Notes under the pieces: generated by a model | The model's database searches: none | Seen by the model: only the letters and a program-made list of their open reading frames with translations | Told to the model about the DNA's origin: nothing | In this document: positions 59,397 to 64,000 of the stretch, in pieces | Position numbering within the stretch: position 1 is the stretch's first letter | Layout: the number at the start of each line of letters is the position of its first letter | Made by a program: the position numbers and the translations under genes | Source: an uncultured Prevotellaceae bacterium | GTDB lineage: Bacteria > Bacteroidota > Bacteroidia > Bacteroidales > Bacteroidaceae | NCBI GenBank assembly: GCA_902763615.1 | Contig: CACWSX010000013.1 | Location: forward strand, 1 to 64,000 | Direction of reading: 5' to 3' | Length of the DNA stretch: 64,000 nucleotides

Positions 59397-61271
59397 ATGA
59401 AACAAAAACTAATCTTAACTAGCCTTCTTTTAGGCATGTTGTCGGCTGCAGCACAGCCCAATTACGACATGAAGCAAATCAAACGCGAGTATCTGAACCG
59501 AGGTGTTATAGCCGTCCGCAACGGTCAGCAGGTTATTGTCAGCTGGCGCACGCTCACCAATGATGCGAAAGGACAAGCCTTTGATATCTACCGCAATGGC
59601 AACAAACTCAACCGCGAACCGCTCACAAAAGGCGGCACTTTCTTTGTCGACAACACCCCCCTGCAAACATCAGCCACTTACGAGGTAAGAGGTGGAAGCA
59701 TCAACGGCCGCTACCTACTTCAAGCCAATGCCCCCGATGGTTATCTGACCATCCCGCTACAGAAACCCGCCGACGGCGAGTGCCCTGACGGCAGACAATA
59801 CCGCTACTCGGCCAATGATGCCAGCGTGGGCGATGTCGATGGTGACGGACAATATGAGATCATCCTGAAATGGGATCCCTCAAACGCTCGCGATAACGCC
59901 CACGATGGCTACACCGGCCCTACCCTCTTCGACTGCTATCGCTTGGATGGCACGCTGCTCTGGCGCATCGATCTGGGCAGGAACATACGTAGCGGGGCAC
60001 ATTACACACCCTTTATCGTCTACGACCTCGATGGCGACGGGAAGGCAGAAATGATGGTGCGCACCTCCGACTGTACCCGCGATGCCAAGGGAAACATCAT
60101 CGGCGACGCCTTGGCCGACTACCGTCATAAGGGACCCGACAGAATCGGGCGCATCCTGACGGGAAAAGAATACATCACCGTGTTCAATGGTCTCACGGGT
60201 GAGGCGATGGACAGCAAACCCTATATCCCCGAGCGTGGCGACCTCAAAGGCTGGGGTGATGAAAAAGCAAACCGCAGCGACCGTATGCTGGCAGCCGTAG
60301 GCTATCTCGACGGAAAGAAAGCATCGGCTATCTTCTGCAGAGGATACTACACCCGTTCGGTGCTCGCCGCCTGGGACTGGAATGGTCGCGAGCTCAAGAG
60401 CCGATGGGTGTTTGACACCAACGATCCCCAATGGGCCAGTTATGCCGGACAGGGTAACCACAATCTCCGTGTAGCCGATGTCGACGGCGACGGATGCGAC
60501 GAGATCACATATGGTTCGATGGCTGTCGACCAAAACGGTCGAGGTCTCTACAACACAGGTATGGGTCACGGCGATGCCATCCACCTGATGGCCTTCGACC
60601 CCAAGAGCCGCGAGTTGCAAGTGTGGGACTGTCATGAAAACCGCCGCGACGGCTCCGATTTCCGCAATGCCCGCACGGGAGAAGTGATTTTCAAGGTGCC
60701 CTCGAAGAGCGACGTGGGCCGGGCGATGGCGGCTGACATCGACCCCAACAACCCGGGCGTCGAAATGTGGAGTGCCGACAGTCACGGGATAAGGAATCTC
60801 AAAGGAGAAATCATCAATGCCGCCAAGGATGCCGATGACCCGCAGCACAACAACTACCTGATGCTCGGTGGTCGCTGGCTGCCGATGAACTTCGGTATCT
60901 GGTGGGACGGCGACCTGCTGCGCGAGATGCTCGACAGAGACAAAGTGTCGAAATACAATTGGGAGAACAACACCATCGACGATGTGTTCACACTGCCAGG
61001 CATTGTGTTCAACAACGGCACGAAGTCGAACCCATGTCTGTCGGCCGATATCCTGGGCGACTGGCGCGAAGAGGTCATCGCCCGCACCCCCGACAGTAGC
61101 GAACTGCGTATTTTCGTCTCCCCCATTCCCACCGACTATCGCATCAACTGCCTGATGGAGGATATACCTTATCGTCTGTCGGTGGCCACCCAGAACGTGG
61201 GCTACAACCAACCCTCGGAGCCCGGGTTCTATCTCGGCCCCGACGAGACCGTCAATCCATTCTTGAAATAA
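59397..61271 (+). CDS. PL11 rhamnogalacturonan lyase, short form without sorting tail
   Basis: About 624 residues start from ATG 59397, which begins the signal peptide (MKQKLILTSLLLGMLSAAAQ); the longer frame adds 41 residues lying over the promoter. The PL11 propeller is complete (REYLNRGVIAVRNGQQVIVS; DVDGDGQYEIILKWDPSNA; YDLDGDGKAEMMVRTSDC; RVADVDGDGCDEITYGS; SADILGDWREEVIARTP; GYNQPSEPGFYLGP). It ends right after the propeller, with no sorting domain, unlike the other two PL11 genes, so it is probably periplasmic and acts on imported oligosaccharides. It leads an operon with a SpoIIE phosphatase and GH105. Confidence 0.93.
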   Translation: MKQKLILTSLLLGMLSAAAQPNYDMKQIKREYLNRGVIAVRNGQQVIVSWRTLTNDAKGQAFDIYRNGNKLNREPLTKGGTFFVDNTPLQTSATYEVRGGSINGRYLLQANAPDGYLTIPLQKPADGECPDGRQYRYSANDASVGDVDGDGQYEIILKWDPSNARDNAHDGYTGPTLFDCYRLDGTLLWRIDLGRNIRSGAHYTPFIVYDLDGDGKAEMMVRTSDCTRDAKGNIIGDALADYRHKGPDRIGRILTGKEYITVFNGLTGEAMDSKPYIPERGDLKGWGDEKANRSDRMLAAVGYLDGKKASAIFCRGYYTRSVLAAWDWNGRELKSRWVFDTNDPQWASYAGQGNHNLRVADVDGDGCDEITYGSMAVDQNGRGLYNTGMGHGDAIHLMAFDPKSRELQVWDCHENRRDGSDFRNARTGEVIFKVPSKSDVGRAMAADIDPNNPGVEMWSADSHGIRNLKGEIINAAKDADDPQHNNYLMLGGRWLPMNFGIWWDGDLLREMLDRDKVSKYNWENNTIDDVFTLPGIVFNNGTKSNPCLSADILGDWREEVIARTPDSSELRIFVSPIPTDYRINCLMEDIPYRLSVATQNVGYNQPSEPGFYLGPDETVNPFLK

Positions 61272-61293
61272 TGAAACTAAAAACAATAACGTC

Positions 61294-63648
61294 ATGAAAA
61301 GAATTCACATCTTCGCACTGATGCTCATCGCGGCATCGTTTCTCGCCCTCTCAGGCTGCAAGAACGGCAAGCCATCGGAAGAGCGTCACTCAAGAGCTCT
61401 CCGACAGATCATGAATGCCTATGAGGAGAGAGAGTATCAGAAACTGCTGGCACTGGCGGACAGTCTGCACACCATTGGCGAACTAAGTGAGGCTGAAACC
61501 TACTACTGGCAAGGTTATGCCTGCGACCGCACCAACCAGTTGCGCATGGCGGAGTTTTATTGGAAGACGGCTATCGCCCAGACCGAGAACTCCACCACCC
61601 CCGAGGATCTTGCCATCTACGCCAAGTCGGCCAGCCATCTGGCCAATGTTCTGGGTATGCGAGGTGAGTATAATACCGTGCTCGACATGGCGAAACCTGT
61701 GGTCAAACGTCTTGAGGAGCTGAAATGCGACACCATGAGCGACTACAACAACCTGTTGCTTATCATGGGTTTGTGTCAGTCGCGTTTCGGTCTGGCGAAA
61801 GATGAAGCCAACGAGAACTACGAGCGCGCTTATCAAACGCACCTGAAAAATATCAACGAACACCGTTCCGATGTGGCCTATAAGAACGCCATCGCCGGTG
61901 TGGTGAACATCGCCTTCAACTACAACGAGACACAGGAGTTCCGTGAGGCGCTCGTCTGGATCGACCGCTATGCTGAACTCATCCGTCAGTATGAGCAGCG
62001 TAACGATGCCGACCCCGCCTACGTCGACCGTCAGTGGGCCCGTTATGATATCTACCGCGCCATCGCCCTCGACGGTCAGGGGAAGAAAGAAGAGGCTACC
62101 AAGGTCTACGACCATTATCTGACCACCCAGTATAGCAAGATGCCCGAGGGCCGTATCGCCGCCGTCGACTATCTGTCCGCCGCCGGTCGTTGGTCGGAGG
62201 CCGCCGACAACTACGAGAGCCTTGACGAGATACTGGGCGACGATGATTACTCCATCGAGGACTTCCAGAAGATGGTGCTGCCCAAGTTCAAGGCCAATAT
62301 GAAGGCTGGTCGCCGTGACTCAGCGATGAGCGTCGCCCTCGAGATCAGCGAATCACTCGACTCCGCCATCACCAAGGCCCGCAAACAGGATGCCGAGGAA
62401 CTGTCGACCATTCGTCTGAAGACCACCCAATTGGCTGATCAGGAGGCTTCGCGCGTCCGTCTGCGCACCATCAACCTGCTGGTGGCCATCGCCCTCATCT
62501 TCGGACTCTTCTCGCTCTACACCCTCTACCGCCGCCACAAGACTCACCGTCTGGTGAAGAAATACAATAGTCTGAAAGCTTCCTACGACGAGATGGAGAG
62601 TTCGAAAACCCTCCATACGCAAGGTCTGCTGGAACAGCATATCGCCCGTCAGATCCAGGAGGCCATGATGCCCCGCGCCGTGCCACATGAGGATATCCGT
62701 CTGTTTGCCACCCTGAAGCCCGCCAACGAGGTCGACTGCGACCTCTACGACTACTTCGAGCGCAACGGCCATTTCTACTTCTGCATCGGCGAAGCGAAGG
62801 GCAAGGGTATCGACGCTTCCACCGCGATGGCAATCACCCGAACCGAGTTCCGTACGCTCTCGTTCGACATGACCAATCCGGCAGAGATCGTGAGTGCCAT
62901 CAACAAGACACTCATTGGCCGCAACAACCCCAATATGGCCGTCACCCTCCTCGTGGGTGTCCTCGACATCGCTACAGGTCGTCTGTGCTACAGCAACGCC
63001 GGACAGACAGCCCCCATGCTCGTAGGCTCCGGCATCGGACTGCTGCCCGTCGACAAGAATGCCCCTGTAGGTACTCATCCCGACTTCCATTACACCGTCC
63101 AGGAGACGCGCATCGACCCAGGTACCCTCATCTTCCTCTACACACAGGATCTGTTGGAGATGAAGAACACCTCTGGCGACAACTATAACGAGCGCCGTAT
63201 GCTTGGCGAGAGTCTGCAGGCCACGAAGGTGCTGGAAAAGAAACTCGCTCCCGAATCGTTCGCCAACTGGATGAAAGAGGCCATCGGCCGCTTCACGGGT
63301 CAGGAGGCCAAGGACAACCTGTTCACCATCTTCACCATCCAATACAAGCAGCGCAAGCCGGGCGACCCTTATCAGCGTAGCATCGTCATCTCCAACGATC
63401 CGAAGGACGAGGTCTGGATTGCCTACTTCACCAAGGAGGTATGTACGGCCGTCGGCATGAACGAGGCGCAGAGTGCCCCTATCGCAGCGGATATGGAGCA
63501 TGTGGTGAAGAACCTCATCAAGGAGGGCTATCCCGACGGCACCAAGGGCGACATCCATATCGAAGCCCACGCCGAAGGCACCAATCTGCAGTTCATCATT
63601 GCTGCTGGTGAGAAGACAGCAACATTAACAAAGGAAATCAAACAATAA
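61294..63648 (+). CDS. TPR-sensor SpoIIE-type phosphatase with C-terminal HATPase-like domain
   Basis: The 784-residue lipoprotein-type protein (ALSGCKN, Cys22) has TPR-like helices (about 25-385), one transmembrane helix (about 390-412), a coiled linker, a PP2C/SpoIIE domain (about 450-682) and an RsbW-like ATPase-fold tail (about 697-780). RsbU-type phosphatases of this kind act on STAS anti-anti-sigma proteins. Compared with the broken paralogue at 13108, two metal-site motifs differ: GEAKGKG for GDVSGKG and KDNLFTI for NDDLTML, so catalysis may be altered or lost. The gene sits 22 bases after PL11 and 16 bases before GH105, so it is part of a pectin operon. No STAS or sigma gene is in the window. 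Confidence 0.9.
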   Translation: MKRIHIFALMLIAASFLALSGCKNGKPSEERHSRALRQIMNAYEEREYQKLLALADSLHTIGELSEAETYYWQGYACDRTNQLRMAEFYWKTAIAQTENSTTPEDLAIYAKSASHLANVLGMRGEYNTVLDMAKPVVKRLEELKCDTMSDYNNLLLIMGLCQSRFGLAKDEANENYERAYQTHLKNINEHRSDVAYKNAIAGVVNIAFNYNETQEFREALVWIDRYAELIRQYEQRNDADPAYVDRQWARYDIYRAIALDGQGKKEEATKVYDHYLTTQYSKMPEGRIAAVDYLSAAGRWSEAADNYESLDEILGDDDYSIEDFQKMVLPKFKANMKAGRRDSAMSVALEISESLDSAITKARKQDAEELSTIRLKTTQLADQEASRVRLRTINLLVAIALIFGLFSLYTLYRRHKTHRLVKKYNSLKASYDEMESSKTLHTQGLLEQHIARQIQEAMMPRAVPHEDIRLFATLKPANEVDCDLYDYFERNGHFYFCIGEAKGKGIDASTAMAITRTEFRTLSFDMTNPAEIVSAINKTLIGRNNPNMAVTLLVGVLDIATGRLCYSNAGQTAPMLVGSGIGLLPVDKNAPVGTHPDFHYTVQETRIDPGTLIFLYTQDLLEMKNTSGDNYNERRMLGESLQATKVLEKKLAPESFANWMKEAIGRFTGQEAKDNLFTIFTIQYKQRKPGDPYQRSIVISNDPKDEVWIAYFTKEVCTAVGMNEAQSAPIAADMEHVVKNLIKEGYPDGTKGDIHIEAHAEGTNLQFIIAAGEKTATLTKEIKQ

Positions 63649-63664
63649 AAACTATTACAAAACA

Positions 63665-64000
63665 ATGAGAAAAACTATTTTATCACTCTTCGCTCTGATG
63701 ATTGCTAGTACCATGATGGCCCAGAGCGAAACTGCCAGCGAGGTGATGAAGACCTTGCGCAAGGCTAACGACTACTTCATGAGCAAGTATGCCGACCCCA
63801 CGCTGCCCACCAACGTTAACCGCGTGCGCCCCTCGTCGCTGTGGACACGTGCCGTGTATTACGAAGGACTGATGGCCCTCTACGAGATCGACAAGGACGC
63901 ACGGTACATCGACTATACCGACCGCTGGGGCAATTTCCACAAGTGGACGCCACGCAACGGTGTGAAGACCAACGATGCCGACGACCAATGCTGCGGACAG
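63665..64000 (+). CDS. GH105 unsaturated rhamnogalacturonyl hydrolase, C-terminus cut by window end
   Basis: The 112 visible residues include a signal peptide (MRKTILSLFALMIASTMMAQ) and the start of a GH105-type (alpha/alpha)6 barrel: VRPSSLWTRAVYYEGLMALY, YTDRWGNFHKWTPRNGVKTN and NDADDQCCGQ. GH105 enzymes hydrolyse the unsaturated uronic acid left at the end of oligosaccharides by lyases such as PL11. Being third in the PL11 operon fits this exactly. About two thirds of the gene lie beyond the window, so the catalytic Asp cannot be checked. Confidence 0.85.
   Translation, partial: MRKTILSLFALMIASTMMAQSETASEVMKTLRKANDYFMSKYADPTLPTNVNRVRPSSLWTRAVYYEGLMALYEIDKDARYIDYTDRWGNFHKWTPRNGVKTNDADDQCCGQ

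Overview
The window reads as a chromosomal segment of a gut- or rumen-type Prevotella or close Bacteroidales relative. The signs are SusC/SusD pairs, TANNTTTG -7 promoter boxes (often with TTG/TTTG about 20 nt upstream), Bacteroidales HU-type DNA-binding and 'smalltalk' genes, GIYI-NGKK-like secretion C-termini, and moderate-to-high GC coding sequence. No tRNA, rRNA, CRISPR array or insertion sequence was seen. All family calls come from reading motifs, not from searches.

Layout. 1-3.2 kb: a truncated secreted hypothetical, an ORF6N/PLD-like protein, a repeat-rich 567-bp gap, and an HU-like gene with a frame break plus smalltalk. 3.2-6.1 kb: a tightly overlapping aldo/keto reductase, amidohydrolase and AEC transporter cassette, probably for L-sugar oxidation. 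6.1-11.1 kb: a GH2 coupled to a secreted beta-propeller/DUF362 fusion. 11.1-15.1 kb: a TPR histidine kinase divergent from a TPR SpoIIE phosphatase broken by a deletion and frameshift. 15.2-24.1 kb: a GH2 divergent from a PL1 pectate lyase plus GH2 pair. 24.1-41.8 kb: a seven-cistron operon (FAS1, SusC, SusD, FAS1, FAS1, SusC, SusD). 42.1-53.4 kb: candidate glycan-binding proteins and a giant PL11 rhamnogalacturonan lyase. 53.6-56.4 kb: a second PL11 coupled to a small secreted protein. 56.6-59.3 kb: a PafA-type phosphatase coupled to a RelA/SpoT-type alarmone synthetase. 59.4-64 kb: a third PL11, a TPR SpoIIE phosphatase and a GH105 cut by the window end.

How it fits together. PL1, three PL11, three GH2, GH105 and two SusCD pairs make this a large pectin/rhamnogalacturonan-I utilisation region. 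Surface lyases (PL1 and two PL11 with sorting-type C-termini) would cut backbone. SusCD systems with unusually many FAS1 lipoproteins would bind and import oligosaccharides. The third PL11, which lacks a sorting domain, with GH105 and GH2 would finish them in the periplasm. The least expected parts are the signalling proteins embedded among the enzymes, the beta-propeller/DUF362 fusion, the autotransporter-like passengers on two lyases, and short 7-8-bp tandem repeats placed in signal-peptide codons and at cistron boundaries of the SusCD operon.
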